Source: Strongylocentrotus droebachiensis (lineage: Eukaryota > Echinodermata > Echinoidea > Camarodonta > Strongylocentrotidae). From it: 64,000 nt of DNA. The notes beneath the pieces are model-generated. The model ran no database searches. It saw nothing but the letters and a program-made list of their open reading frames with translations, and was not told the DNA's origin. Within the stretch, counting starts at the first letter, position 1; every line of letters begins with the position of its first letter. Location: assembly GCA_035222895.1 (NCBI GenBank), contig JAVYIG010000902.1, positions 186,001 through 250,000 on the forward strand, read 5' to 3'. Both the position numbers and the translations under genes were made by a program. Of the stretch, positions 1-11,801 are shown piece after piece.

Positions 1-881
1 TTCCCCTTCCTCTTCCTTTTCCTCCTCTTCTTTTTTTCTTCTTCTTCTCCTTCTTCTCCTTCTCCTTTCTTCTTCTTCTTCATCTTCCTCTTCTTCTCCT
101 TCATCTTCCTCTTCTTCTCCTTCTCTTCTCACCTTTTATTCATTGATAATTTATCTTCACGTTTATCTTTAAAGATGAAGTTGAGTTCTGGTCATGCGAT
201 TGCATTGTGAAAGAAACGGTGTGGAATCGACCAGAAAAGGTTGATCATCTAGCATATAAGAATTTGTGTGTATTGCAAGGTTCTGGAATCATCAAAATGA
301 TAAGAAATTTGGCCAAGTCTTGGTAAAGTTACAAACACTGTACACAGAAAGATGTATACGGGACTACACGAACACGTGGCGTAAAAAACCTACCCCCCCC
401 CCCCCCCCCCGAGTTTTACGATGAACATGACATATTTAGAATATGAAGGCATTTGAAGAGCCATGCTTTTCAGGGAACATGTCTTATCTGATGTTCTTCC
501 ACACTTGCATAATAAGAATGATAAAGTTCACAAATTATTTTTCACCTCTTCCCAGAACTCAACCTTCTCTTTAATCTCAATATGTGCACCTCAGTTTCTT
601 TATCCCTTCTCTATACCATCGTCTTTTACTTGAAAAAGAAATGTCCAATATTTGGGAAAGGAAAAAAATATTATAATCTTAAGTAATTAGAAGCAATTTG
701 CCCCACTTCTCAGAGACATTTCATTGCCTCCCTACTCCCTGGAAAAGAATGTTTTGTTCAATTGTTATTAATGAGAGCCAGTTGATCAGCTTCTGTGTGT
801 ATTCATTTAAAGTTAGTCTTAGGCATATTATTCCATACCAGTACTAATCAGACATATCTTCATGTATGGTCCAACCCACAG
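1..881. other. Intron sequence with CT-rich tract, MITE fragment and poly-C run
   Basis: This is the intron upstream of the first visible coding exon at 882. Bases 1-130 are a CT-rich pyrimidine tract. Bases about 190-370 are a diverged fragment of the TTAA-flanked MITE family found intact at 10757 and 28549. Its 5' terminus is degraded, and its 3' half is lost next to a C run at about 390-410. A branch-point-like TACTAAT lies at 842-848 ahead of the acceptor at 880-881. I see no gene in this stretch. Confidence 0.6.
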
Positions 882-3249
882 AGAAGAAACGCTATCGTGA
901 GTCTTACATCAGTGGTGATATCTCCTGGTCAGACCTAGACAGCTCCATGACAACCACATCTCATAGCGAGATGTCGACCACCAAGGTGGACCAGAGGATG
1001 TCTGTCATCAGCAACGTGAGCTCCGTAGCGACCTCTGGCATCGTGTCAGACGAGAGGTCACCGGTAGAGAAGACAATGAGTGAAGGTCAGAATCCTCTCC
1101 TTTTTACTTTGATCTAAAAGGCAATGTTAAGGAAGGATCACTGGGAGAAGAAAATTAAGATTAAAGAGCCACTCAATATATCTTAACTTGTATTTTTTTT
1201 ATTTATCAGATTTAAGAATATTCTAAGTGGTTATTGAAAGTGAGGTAATGAAAGACAGCGGACTGAATGGATTTCCATATATATCTTGATTTCATTAATT
1301 TATGATTTTAAAAGGAATTCATGAAGTTTATTTTAAAGTTTATTACAAATTTGATATTGCTATTGTCAATTTACATTTCTTCAATGGAAATAAAACATTT
1401 CGAGAATTTCCCAACTTTTCTTCAATACAATCTTTTTTCCAGTGGTAATATTTTTTAATAAAACAAATTCTCTTTTACTCTTAGATGATGACCTGTGTTC
1501 CCCATATAAAATAATTGAGATGCCTCCATCAGCAATGACATATATCCCACAACTCGAATCCCACCTAACTCTACAACCTTCTACTTCAAGAGAGGATATG
1601 CTGCTTTACTCTGGTGAGTCCTCTTTTCTTTTATGTAAGAATGCACGCGATTTCTTCTGGATAAATTACTTTTTGAAATATGATGGTAACAGGAAGCAAG
1701 ACATCAAACTAAATATCTTGATTTCATTAATATATGATTTTAAAAAGATATCATAATAAAGTTTATTTAAAATGTGATATTGCTAGTGTATTACAGATAG
1801 TCCTTTCCAGATCTCCCCAATCCTCTACCTCTCTCACATGGTGCAACCGCTAGCCTACTGTATAAAACTACATGTATTGTAAACAACAAGGTTGCTATGG
1901 CTCAAAATGTTTCAATGTCTTGTTTTGTTGCAGATGGTGGCTCCAAGCGTCATTCGGCCGCCATGTCAGATGCGTCCAGTCACAGAGAACACAATGCAAC
2001 TCATTCATCTTCCTCCAGTGAGCGGGGCAAAACAGGGATGATACATCACGAGGCTTCTGCTATGCTGAGTGAATCAGAATGGGCATCTGATGATGAGGTA
2101 ATGTGTGAAATGAAGCTCTGTATTGGAGAGATTAGGAGGATGGGGGTGTGGTGCTTTGGTCCTGTTAGAGATGATGATAAGCAGAGGAAGAAGAAAGAGA
2201 GTGAGCGAAAGGTGGTGGAAAGAAAGGGGAAGAAGGGGGAGGTAGGAGGTAGGAGGAAATAAATGTTATGTAGGATAGAAAAGTGGAAGATTGAAATAAA
2301 AAGAAGTAGAGGATGAAAAAGCAGAAGAAAACAAAGGGGAAGAGAAGGGAGAAGTAAGAGGAGAAGTGACAGAGGAGGAGCCAAAGTAGGAAATTTGAGA
2401 GAAGAGGGCATCATGACTGAGGGAGTTTTTAAATTACAAATCCCATTCTATTTTTATTAACACAAAGTCAAGTATTTAAATATTTCAAATTGTTAATCTT
2501 TTATCATCTCTCTTTTGCAATTGAAACCTCTGCAGGCCGAAGATGATGATGAAGATGAGAGGAGATACCACAAGAAGCACAGTCGATCCAACAACCATCA
2601 TCAACTCATCGACACAAGGAAAATCAGAGCAGAAATTGCTGATAAGGATGTAACTGCTCCCTTGCTGAGTGCACTATGCAATGATCGCTCACTCTTGATG
2701 ATGCAACAGCAGGAACAAAGCAATACAACTCTTGAAGACAATTCATTGGGAAGCAATGACTTGAGTCGAACGTCCAGTAGTCGCGGGTCTGGCTCCGTCC
2801 ACGAGAAGAGCTACCACGAAGATTTGAACACTTCCTTGACCACGCTCGTGAGTCATAGCTCAATAGACTCAGACATGCATAGCTCCGTCTTGGAGAGACT
2901 CAATGCAAAGTCCTGCTCCATGATTAATACGATGAACTCCTTGGGCTACTCACAAGGAAATCTCTCCAAACATCAGACATTATCAACCTTGAACAATCTA
3001 GCAGACATGGACATCACGCTCATGGACAATACACCTTTCATGGACAATACGCCTTTCGATGTCAGGTTAAGCTTTGACTCGGCCAGTGACGGCAGGGTCA
3101 AATGTCAAACGCTGCCGTCCAAGATGAATGCCAGTGAGCAGATGCTGCTTCTTGGTGCGAGCGTCAACTCAGTCCAACGTGACGAAACCGTTTCTTACTC
3201 TGCCCCTAATCTTTCACCCGGTGCTCAAGTTCCTATTGCCAGTCATTGA
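882..3249 (+). CDS. C-terminal exons of an unrecognised serine-rich protein (5' incomplete)
   Basis: Four exons join in one frame: 882-1085, 1485-1613, 1934-2097 and 2536-3249, with a TGA stop at 3247-3249. The first three junctions visible (into 882, 1485 and 1934) are phase 1 and the last is phase 0. Together they encode about 403 residues. The sequence is hydrophilic and rich in Ser, Thr, Asp and Asn. It has an acidic stretch (EDDDEDE) at the start of the last exon and a direct repeat of MDNTPF near the end. No catalytic motif, membrane segment or known domain is visible. This composition suits a disordered cytoplasmic tail or scaffold region, but that is inference and I do not recognise the family. 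The donor at 1086 (GTCAGA) is weak, so the end of that exon is the least certain boundary. The start of the gene lies outside the window. Confidence 0.75.
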
Positions 3250-3270
3250 AGAAAGGTCATTGAACTGAGG

Positions 3271-3311
<41 letters not shown>

Positions 3312-3940
3312 CACTGACCTTTTTTTAGAGAGGTCAGTGACCTTCCATAAAACTGTTGTTTAATAGGTTTGTAAGATTTTCCTAAAAACTTGCTGCATTT
3401 ATAATAGGAAATCATATTGAGGCTGTCTTGTATTCTTACAGAGCAATGCAAATACACATCTGGGTATTATGATATTTGCGCAAATTTTAACTCAGCTCGT
3501 TTTTTGCTTCATATTTTTATTTGTTTTTATGTTTTTTGTCATATGTGATATAAGGTTTACTTTATCATTAAACTAATATCACTGAAAACTCATTCATGTT
3601 AATTTTAGAGGTATGACAGAATTTAGATTTAAGAATTTAACCAACTCAAAAGAAGTATTATTCTTGTAAAGTCACTCTGATGTTAAATATGCAGTATTTG
3701 TCACATTGTACTGTGTACATAATTTGAATTTCTAATAATAGAATTTTTGATTTACCATTTGTTTAATTTAGTGTGCATTTCAACACTTGTTATTTGATCA
3801 TGATAATGTGATTTTATTGTATTGTTATTTGTGATTTTGTGTTGTCTTTTATGTAATTCAGTTCATATATGTTTTTAATGCCATTTTGAGTTCATTGGTG
3901 AATTTTGTCACTGCAAATAAACAATTCTCAGTATTTCAGT
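3250..3940 (+). other. Probable 3' UTR of the first gene
   Basis: The AT-rich sequence after the stop at 3249 contains a (TA)n microsatellite at about 3281-3308. An AATAAA signal lies at 3916-3921, followed by T-rich and GT-containing sequence. No coding frame is visible. The extent is inferred from the polyadenylation signal only. Confidence 0.45.
3916..3921 (+). promoter_or_regulatory. Candidate polyadenylation signal AATAAA of the first gene
   Basis: A canonical hexamer about 670 bases after the stop codon, followed by a T-rich segment. The assignment is positional. Confidence 0.4.
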
Positions 3941-6900
3941 GTACTTTTTCCTTGCATATTGTTAAGGATTTTGAGATTATTTATTTATCTTAACAAATAT
4001 GTGGGCAATTATACATTTTGAAAGGCCACCAGAAACAATTCAAGATTTTATTTTGGCCGTGCTAGTGCTACCCCACTTTCTGTTAGGCAGATGGAATCGA
4101 CTAAATTCCAAGAAAGATGCAAGACATTTTCAAATTGTTTGATATGATCTGTTTTTTTAATGATGCTGATAATGATTGAGGTCACAATGTTTCATTTAAC
4201 TATTCATGGGATTGGGAAAAAGAAACACTTACTAAAATAGCTAGAGAAACTTCTAATACACCGAAACAACAAGTATTCATGGCGAATGATTTCTCTACTG
4301 CCTGTATAGCATTTCATCTTAAATGACCATTCCGTTTTTAAATTTAGGTTTTTATTTGCTTACTTTGTTTTATCTTTTTTTCCCCCCTCTTTTTTAAACT
4401 TCATGTACAATAAGCTCGAAATGCAGAATGTTTTTTGTTTTATCAGTATTCACTATTGGTTTTAGACGTTAAGTTTATTTATATGAGTTTGATAACAGAA
4501 ATATTGCAATTGCAATGATGTATACAAACAAACTATTTACAATGTGAATGTTCATGAATGCAAAGCTTCTTATTCAAATGATTCCCAAAATTTGGATTTG
4601 TAGTCTGGTGGTGTGAATCTTCACTTGCAAGAAATCTTTGAAAGTTTTACACTCAAATAATAGAATGAGTTGTATGGATATTATATGCAGTATGTAACTT
4701 TGAACTTTATGCACAAAAAGAAGAGACAAACATATATAACCTTTGACAGTATTGGAAACAAAATATGAATGCTGTAAAGTAAACATTTCAGAATACAGTA
4801 CAATGACGAGGGGACCTGTTGCATTAAATCTAAGTCAAACTTCATGAAATGACTTTACATTGGGTTTTTTTCCCCATACATCTTTTAAAATACCATTAGG
4901 TGTATGATCTGGGATTAACTTTAACTGGACGAATGATGGTTTTATGCAATGGGTCAGCCAACTCATGATGCTCAGAATCAGGAATTCATGCAGTCAGTAT
5001 TCACATAGAAATTATAATTCAAATTATGATATTTATATGATATCATGCTTGATTATTATATTTATGGAGTGTGTGTAAGAGGGTTTAAATTCAACTGTGA
5101 CAGTGTTTCAGTTCAATATGACAAGTAAAGAGACATGCCTGAGACACATTCACATATGACGCAGTACACCGCAACAGATATATTTTTGTACATGTAAATG
5201 GATGGTCGCTAGGATGAGACAAATTACTGCACATGGCAAAGTTTCTGCATGTTCTCACTTATCTGTGTGTTATAAGATACAGAAATGTGAAGCGCATGTG
5301 TCGGTTTATCTTGCCCTGGCAGTTTTTTGAGGCATATGGGAACAAGCCTGAACCGATCATCTGCATATATGGAGCCGTGAGATATTACCTTCATACTAGC
5401 TAGTGCTGGAAAGGTGCTAATTTCAACAACAAAAAATTAGTGTCCTTTGTGTTCATGCATTATGTTAATGGAATGATAGTAGTACTCAAACTACTACTTG
5501 ACTTTTAGAATTTCAGCTTAAAGTTGAACCATATGTTCAAGTAGGAATATATAAGAAAAAGCCCACCAAATTTTACCTCTTTCTCTCTCTCCTCCCTTTC
5601 AAGTCAGAATTGATGTTCTATCTAGATCCTAAAGATATTTTTGATATTCAAGATATAAAGAGTTATGCTGCATCATGATGCCCCTTTATCAATAAGAAAA
5701 ATACGAGTACAATGAACCTCATGTACTTACATTTAAGGCAAACATGTGCCCTGTCTTTTAAGACATGCCCATGGTCTAAACACAATTCTTGAATAAACCA
5801 TGTATTTGTGAAAGGGATTTGAAATTGAAATTCATTAACCTCTTGATTATTTCTCATTCAGGAGTCATGAAATTAATGCTGCATTGATTTCTGCAATGTG
5901 ATTATTGCAGAAAATGTATTGGATGATCTTTTGTAATAGTCCCTTGAATGATGCCTTTGTAATTTATTTGACAACATCATATCTTTATACTCAGATATTG
6001 ATCCCAAGTGATTGTATATTTATTGAATGATCTCATAAAACTTTCAGACCATTTCAGCATTTTTGTGGGGTGAAAATTATTTGAGGTATTTTCATTTTGA
6101 GGCTATGGAGTTCATAAAGGATATCGTTTGATATCCTATTCTCAGGTATCTAACTCATTTAGCTTTGAAATCATGACATTATTTTCCTTTTTTTTCCTTA
6201 AAATATTTGAAAGCTATGCAACAGTGTTCTGATGATGAAAGCATATATAGAGTCGAGCATGCATCGTTTTTGACAAAGGGTGCCTGTTTTTTAACAAACA
6301 CAAGAAAGAGTTTTGAAATAAATTACAAAGAAATTGGATTATTATGTACTTAGTTGTTAAATTCTAGTTAATTTGTTCACAGGTAATGTTGATATGATTC
6401 TAATGTTAACAGGAAATGTTTGATGAGTAGCCAAACCTGCAGATAACAATATTGATATTGAATTCAAAACATTTATTCCAAGTACAAACAAATTAATTCT
6501 TGAAAGGGTATGAAATTGACTTAGTTTGTGTGTAACTTTCCATTCCATTTCCCATGAATTCTGTTTTTCATATATTTCTCAAAGCAAGTGTAGTGGCATA
6601 AGATTTAGTGCTTATCAGTGAAATTATGTCAATAATCCATGTTTTGATGAATTAATTTCCAAAATGATAGTTGGCATTGACACGTGCCTAAACTATTTCA
6701 GTCCTTACAGTGTAGTTATCACCTTGAATATTTATACTGATAATTATATGTTGTCAAAAATATGAATCAAATAAGTTGAATTAGGATTCAAAGTTTTAAA
6801 TTTAATTTAAGTTTCCCCATTTTACATTCATGTTACTCGACTTCGGTCACTGTTTTTATAAATACATACATATATATATAATTTTGATTACACCAACATT

Positions 6901-9500
6901 TTGAATCTAGTTACATGATTTTTTATATTTTGTATTCTGATGATGTTAAATCAAACGCCTTTTTATACATTTTGACAGCACAAATCTGAGAAAGCTTATA
7001 TTATTGATTTTGGTATGATTTTCACAATGTAATATTCTAAGTACCAGAATGGAAACACCCCCTACGTTGTAATGATTTTGTTTGCTGCTCAGATAATCAG
7101 GGAGTTGCAGTGAAGCTTCTCGTGAAATAAAACCAGTTGTTGTGTTTTTAATCATGTGTAATTAAGAACGTTAAAGTAGGCGGAAAAACTACTGGTATTT
7201 GAAATAAGTTAACAGGCCATATAAATAAAACAGTGGCTTATACTAGCTTTTATAGACAAAAATAAATTGTATAATTAACTGTGATTTGAATTGAACAAAA
7301 CAGGCTTCTGATAACAATTTTGTGACAGCAGTACTTTAATTGACATGCAGTGAACAAAGTAAAGAAAAGAACATATACAGGGTGTCATATAAATGCATTG
7401 GAGCAATCTTTTCATATAAAACTAAGTAAAAGTATTATTGTATTTAACAATGCATTTTGTTATCCATAAATATTTGGTTTCTGGACAGAAAACTTGTGTA
7501 TTATAGTTTGAAACTAACTATCAAATTTGGCACATTTTTATTACGCTCAATATTAATATCCCATTTAAATTTAAATTTTTAAAGGATTCAAAAATTATCT
7601 TGAAACCATAGTCTGCAAAATCTCATCTCAGGTTTTTAAGATAGTTCTTTTTTAAAGAGTTTGAATAGGAACAAAGTAATTTAGCTTGTATTTTCAAGAT
7701 AATATATGTTCTTTATACCAAATGTGCACTGAATAAGAACTTGTTTTTATTTGTAGTCTTATATAATACTTTTTTATCTGAAAGAATTGTATATGTTCCT
7801 GCCAATAACATATAGACATGATGAGCAGAGTTTCAAAATTGATTCCAATATTTGTCATGCATGCCAGGAAGATCATTATTTGTAGAAAAATTTGGTAGAT
7901 AATGATCCATTTTCTACCAGAAATTATTTGTTGTCTGAGTATTTATGTTTTTGTTATTGTTGTATGTATTATGTCCATGTATTTGTTTCTGTTTTGATTT
8001 TAATTGATTATCATCTATTATTGTATTCCTATATAGTTTAAAAAGTCTGATTCCGTTGTCTAACTAATTCTTATAATAACAATTGTATTGTAATGCTTCT
8101 TAAGCATAATATGTATGTTTAAGAGAATTAAATTGATTACCCAAATAAAAATATGAATGCATATTATGTAAAAACAAAAATAGGGATGTTATTTGTTTTT
8201 ATCATTAGAATCCCTTTACTGAGAGCATTGTTGAGGAGAAAGAGAGAGAGAGAGATAAAGGTAGGGGTATATATATATATGTGGATATACAGTGCATCCC
8301 AGAAAAAACAAAACCGAGAATTGTCGATGTTTTAACCTAACTTAACCACATTTATAATTGACAAATGACACATATTTGGAAAGCTTAAGACTCGGTCACA
8401 AATGCCATTACGAACTGCTACGACCGCCGTCTGAACGATTTTCAGACAATGGAAATGTGGGAAAACAATGGAAAAACAGGGATATTCGTACGAAATTATC
8501 GTTCGTACGAACCTTTGTGACCGTAGCATTAGATCCAGCATCCTCCTCTTTCATTTGATGCAACTCATATAATACATTTTTTCACGCATGAGTGATTAAA
8601 ATGAATTTGAAGAGAGGAAACCAAAAAGTCATTTGGTAGACGGTATTTGAATTTCAAGGAGAAAATCACATTTCTAGAAAGTTGAGTTTCTGCCCTTTCA
8701 TATGACACCTCAATCAGGAAAAATGAGCAAGGAATGACAAAGTTCTGTTTGTTTAAAGTAGTGCTTGCATTTCCATAATTTTATCAAATGAATTCATTTT
8801 CACTGGGTGCCTGGCGTAGCAACAAACAGAGATGATTCTACTAAAGATGAAAATGGAAATGAAATTGCGCTAGCCAAGTCAATGCCTAAATACTTCACAG
8901 AATCTTTTCTCTTGATTACCGTACTTGATTATGATCCAGGAGGGGTGGTAATGAAAGAATAAGAAAGAAAAACGACAAAACCTTGGTACCACTAAAGTGG
9001 ACACTATGAAAGGCAACCAAACAAAAAGTGTTTATTTCATGCTTCTACCCATGTTACCATGTAGAATTGTAGACAGTAAGGTGCTAATACTAGGACTACA
9101 TCTTGCTCACATATTCAGGGGAGGATACAAGATGCAAATACATAGCTAGACGACCATTCTTTAAAAATCTCAGTTTTCCTGGGGTCACCTTATTTTAGGG
9201 TGTGGGATATTAGAAGAAGAAGAAAAATCGGGAAAGGAACAATTTTCCTCTGAGAAATCTATAACGAGCAAATATGAAAATGAAATATCTGGCAACCTAG
9301 GTCTATCCCATGAAAAGAGAAATGAAAGTTAGCAAATAAAAGGAAGTTATCAAATTAAAGTTTACATTTGACAATTATAAAACAAAGTTTCTACTAATGT
9401 TTCTTTTTTAAGCATATGCCTATCTCTAAAAGGTAGGAACAAGTCAAATGTTAAAATTTCTTGGGGAGGGGTGCAATGTTTTCCTTAAAAAATATTGGGG
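3941..9500. other. Gene-free AT-rich interval
   Basis: About 5.5 kb without a convincing exon on either strand; the open frames are short and of low complexity. It holds small (TA)n, (GA)n and T-rich stretches, for example near 8239-8283. A short inverted pair (CGGTCACAAA at about 8394 and its complement near 8514) may mark a decayed MITE. Confidence 0.6.
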
Positions 9501-9539
9501 CTTGCATACCCCGCAGAAAGGCAGAGAAAGGCAGACACC

Positions 9540-9790
9540 TGCCAAAAGAGGTCCATGTGCACGACCGCTACGGCCTTGGTCTGTGCTATCGTCGCAACCA
9601 CCGCCCGCTGGTTAGCGAGCTAGCTAGCTTCGCCTTCGCCAGATCATCGGGCTCGTACAGCCGTGCGCCGCGCGCTCGGTCGGGCGGCGGACGTACAGTA
9701 GTTGCGATCAGAGTGAACGTAGTGCAGTGGTACCGGTACTTGTGGCAAGGGTACAATGTACGTGACCTGCCCCATCCTGTAAAGTGATCT
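9540..9790 (+). promoter_or_regulatory. CpG-dense segment, possible promoter or 5' UTR exon of the SLC46-A gene
   Basis: This short GC- and CpG-rich island stands out from AT-rich surroundings. Around 9600-9700 it contains runs such as GCCGCGCGCTCGGTCGGGCG. It lies about 2 kb upstream of the SLC46-A start codon and ends near a possible splice donor, GTAAAG at 9779. An open frame spans it, but its composition does not resemble a protein. Promoter or untranslated-exon identity is inferred from position and composition only. Confidence 0.3.
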
Positions 9791-10756
9791 GTTAATTTAC
9801 TTTCACAGAGCTACAAAGAGAACATGTAAGTTGATTCATCGAAGAAACTTTCGTAAATTTGTCATTATTCTAGACTCATACATGTTTATAACAGTTAGAA
9901 TCAAACTTACGTCGTCAGAAATAACGAACTTGTCGAAGACGAAGGCCGTCGTTACTACTGCTGGCACTGTACTGTAGCTGCTGTACGCTGTACAGTGACA
10001 GTGCAGTGGCAGTGGCCAGTGGCGGGCTGCAGTGTAGGCCTAGATCTACTGCTACTACTAGAATTAGTAAATTATGCAGATCTGCATAGCCGGAATTTAG
10101 GGTCACTGCCCAGATGAAACGACTTGAGATTTAGTGGTTGTTTTGTGTGTAATCAATCAGATATGATTATTTATGTCTGGGGACTGACATTTAACGTCAC
10201 CATCCAAAAGACGTGACTTGTTTTCAAACCAGGCCCAAGGCGAAGACCGAGAGTGATCGTGAGAGCTGATTTAGTGAACTGTCTGTGGCTAACTAACTCA
10301 CATCTCCCTGATTGTATTTTTCTTTGCCTTTTATTGGACGGAGTCTATAACCTTAACTTTGGTCTGAATTTAACTGTACGATAATGAAAATGGAGCAAAG
10401 TTAAGCCCTGAAGAAAAACAATCAAAAGACGAGAATAAAATAAGGGGAAATGAATTGATCTAAATTCTAATGACACTGTGACTGTCTAACACTTTATTAA
10501 TATTAGGATCAAGATATCATTTCCTAATTTTGTTAATTAACACCAGTAAGTTATTATATTGTATAATTTTGTAGTATATAGTGATAAATGATAATTGATA
10601 TGTCAAACAGATGCCAAGCATGGCGTAGACCGAAAGCTTCACTCTCTGATATTGACCTTTCCACTGAGACTATGAATACTTCTGGCTCCACTGACCGCCT
10701 CTAGACCTATACAGATGTGTATGGGGGAGGTTGACAAAATATTTCAGTTTTATTAA

Positions 10757-11138
10757 AGACAAAGACCAGTTATGGTCATGCGATTGCATTGTGAAAGAAA
10801 CATTGTGGAATCGATCAGAAAAGGTTGATCATCTAGCATATAAGTATTGGTGTGTACTGCAAGGTTCTGGAATCATCAAAATGATAAGAAATTTGGCCCA
10901 GTCTTCGTAAAGTTACACAGAAAGATGTATATGGGACTACGCACACGTGCGCAACACGTGTGTTTATCTCTCACAGGCCAATAGATAAACTAATTTACCA
11001 AATATATCAATTAGTAGGCAGTTTCCCGGCAAAATTGTTATCATCATGTATTAGTCAAAACATATTCTTTCACATGATTGGTAATAGCTTCCATTTCATT
11101 TTTTGAAATTTGGGCGTTTCCAATACTGGTCTTTACCT
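10757..11138. mobile_element. TTAA-flanked MITE, family A (piggyBac-like), copy 2
   Basis: This 382-bp element is flanked on both sides by TTAA (10753-10756 and 11139-11142). Its right end reads ACTGGTCTTTACCT, and the left end is the imperfect complement AGACAAAGACCAGT. The interior (TGGTCATGCGATTGCATTG onward) matches the copy at 28549-28915 and the fragment near 190-370. It has no coding capacity. The TTAA target duplication is the hallmark of piggyBac-type transposition; assignment to that superfamily is inference. Confidence 0.75.
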
Positions 11139-11801
11139 TTAAACTTATTCCCTGTAACAGACTGTATGCTGGGCATGGCGCTAGTGTATACTTTCACACT
11201 GCCTCCATACATGCTTCATTCTGCCACACATCAGTTTTGATTACTATTCAATTTACTCCACACATAACTTCTGTTTGAGAGACTGAAGTATGTAGCGCCC
11301 TGTGTGAAACTGAAAGTACATTAGTGCTGCCAGGCATTGCCTTGCGTCTTATTTCCACTTTTTATATTAAAAAATGCATATTATGATGCATATACCAAAG
11401 TGTATGAGAAAGGCAGAAAGCAAGAATAAAATACAGTTTCTCAGAAAGAAATGGGCATCGCCATTTTCTTCATACATGTAGCATGACATACTATGCAGAG
11501 TTTTTTATCAACTAAATGTATTTAAATTTATGGATGCTTCCTTCCCAGATGTGTGTGGTGATTTCAGCTGAACATAACCCAGAAAGAAATAACAATTTCT
11601 CGGTCTGAAATATAATGGTGTTCTTGCCATTGCTGATTCTATTTTTTTTCTTATGTTCCCTTTTTACATCCATATCATAAATCGATCTATCATTTTTTTT
11701 AGATTTCTTACTGAGTGATCACACACCGAGATCAGCAGGCAGAGATGGCTATGGCATCATTTGTTAGGTGATAAATCCACCACCACCACCATCCAGTAAT
11801 C
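11139..11801 (+). other. Upstream flank of SLC46-A with possible 5' UTR exon
   Basis: Non-coding AT-rich sequence. A T-rich tract at about 11690-11700 precedes AG acceptors at about 11734-11741, so the coding exon probably begins there with a short 5' UTR. A small upstream frame starts at an ATG near 11744 and stops at TGA (11768-11770) before the main ATG. It could dampen translation, which is speculative. Confidence 0.4.

Noticed and set aside
2046..2414. Minus-strand open frame of 122 codons
   Set aside because: It is the complement of a real exon plus a purine-rich intron; hydrophobic Leu/Phe/Ser composition only.
8394..8524. MITE with ends CGGTCACAAA / TTTGTGACCG
   Set aside because: Only ten matching bases and no convincing target duplication; kept as a note, not a feature.
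9461..9787. 108-codon protein in the CpG-rich segment
   Set aside because: Composition is driven by GC content and no domain is visible; more likely promoter or untranslated exon.
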